From Coxiella-like endosymbiont (GTDB taxonomy: Bacteria > Pseudomonadota > Gammaproteobacteria > Coxiellales > Coxiellaceae): a DNA stretch of 64,000 bases. The stretch is from the NCBI RefSeq assembly GCF_024730665.1, contig NZ_CP084737.1, positions 186,001 through 250,000 of the forward strand, written 5' to 3'. Shown here one piece after another: positions 63,412 to 64,000 of this stretch; positions within the stretch are counted from its first letter, which is position 1, and each line of letters starts with the position of its first letter. Both the position numbers and the translations under genes were made by a program. The notes below the pieces were generated by a model. That model had not been told where the DNA came from, did not search any database, and worked only from the letters and a program-made list of their open reading frames with translations.

Positions 63412-64000
63412 TTATAAAAAACATTCCTTGAGTTTCTTTTTAACTAAATGGTTTTTTAGGGTGATATAATCCGGCATTCCATTTTTATATGGGGGATAAG
63501 CCTCACCCTGAATTAGGGGTTCTAGATAGGCGCGGCAAGGTTCAGTAATATTAAAACCATCATCAGAAATATAATCACGTGGCATTTTACATTCGACATT
63601 AGCGACAATTGATAATGGGACTGTGCCGATGTTCCATCGGTAATCAGGAATATTTTTTTCGCGTTGGATTGTCAGCATCACATCAGATTGCCCGGCTAGT
63701 GCATATTCCACTGCCGCTTTCCCTAACGCATAGGCCTGATCTAAATCTGTTTGCGAAGCAATATGTCGTGCAGCACGTTGCAAATAGTCGACTACAGCCC
63801 AATGGTATTTAAGATCGAGATTTTTTTTAATCAGTTTTGCTAGGATAGGGGCGACGCCACCTAATTGTTCGTGGCCAAATGCGTCATGTAAACCTGATTC
63901 AGAAATGAAATGACCATCAGGATAGCGAATCCCTTCTGAGGCCACAATGACGCAATAGCCTTGTTTATCGACGAATTCTTTGACTTTGGTTAGGAAAGCT
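63412..64000 (-). CDS. pfp: pyrophosphate-dependent 6-phosphofructokinase, C-terminal part
   Basis: The frame runs off the window end, so only the last 195 or so residues are present. VIVASEGIR, DAFGHEQLGGVAPILA, KYHWAVVDYLQRAARHIASQTDLDQAYALGKAAVEYALAG and the closing region match the PPi-type phosphofructokinase family, which phosphorylates fructose 6-phosphate with PPi in place of ATP. The donor-determining glycine and aspartate motifs lie outside the window, so PPi specificity rests on family resemblance. Confidence 0.85.
   Translation of the reverse strand, partial: AFLTKVKEFVDKQGYCVIVASEGIRYPDGHFISESGLHDAFGHEQLGGVAPILAKLIKKNLDLKYHWAVVDYLQRAARHIASQTDLDQAYALGKAAVEYALAGQSDVMLTIQREKNIPDYRWNIGTVPLSIVANVECKMPRDYISDDGFNITEPCRAYLEPLIQGEAYPPYKNGMPDYITLKNHLVKKKLKECFL

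Overview
The window looks like a chromosome segment of a Coxiella-type gammaproteobacterium, most likely a tick-associated Coxiella-like endosymbiont. Evidence: AT-rich sequence (high 30s % GC by eye); a tmRNA whose tag reads ANDSNYLQEAYA, which I remember as the Coxiella burnetii tag; an HU-like gene followed by a lysine-rich histone-like gene; and gammaproteobacterial gene orders. About a quarter of the window has no recognisable gene, and no IS element, phage gene, CRISPR array or rRNA was seen. This pattern suggests long-term reduction in a host-restricted bacterium.

Layout. 1-4 kb: 3' end of purD, a broken phoB-phoR pair, 1.7 kb of gene-free DNA and tRNA-Pro(CGG). 4-14 kb: ispB, rplU-rpmA-obg, rpsT diverging from murJ-ribF-ileS-lspA, then tRNA-Lys(TTT). 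14-22 kb: panB-panC-small ORF-ABC exporter on the minus strand, a DUF1289 gene, prfB and lysS. 22-27 kb (minus): ygfZ, then rpsP-rimM-trmD-rplS-ogt and ffh. 28-43 kb: adk, a CPA2 antiporter, aceE-aceF-lpdA, bioC facing xseB, an HU-like gene plus a basic protein gene, a ThiF/MoeB-rhodanese protein and bcp. 43-45.4 kb: a gene desert with a 124-bp perfect palindrome and other repeats. 45-61 kb: ssrA, smpB, ratA-rnfH, bamE, fur, nadK, grpE, dnaK-dnaJ, carA-carB, greA. This order is familiar from other gammaproteobacteria, but recN and dapB are absent from their usual places. 61-64 kb: a redoxin, a KDPG aldolase relative lacking its catalytic residues, and the 3' part of a PPi-dependent phosphofructokinase.

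The genes serve translation (aminoacyl-tRNA synthetases, ribosomal proteins, RF2, trans-translation), protein targeting and folding, envelope synthesis (MurJ, LspA, BamE, IspB), pyruvate oxidation, carbamoyl phosphate synthesis and cofactor supply (pantothenate, biotin, FAD, NADP). Cofactor genes fit a nutritional symbiont of a blood feeder.

The most striking signal is that 17 genes, many essential, are frame-disrupted as given, at 22 sites. Checking the frames shows that 21 sites are restored by adding one base, nearly always inside a homopolymer (A, T, G or C, 3-8 nt); the remaining one, in rpsP, needs two bases added or one removed. Adding one G in prfB would also recreate the classic RF2 programmed frameshift site. 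Homopolymer undercalling by the sequencing method is the simplest explanation, but real decay or transcriptional slippage is possible. Coordinates for disrupted genes span the reconstructed gene.
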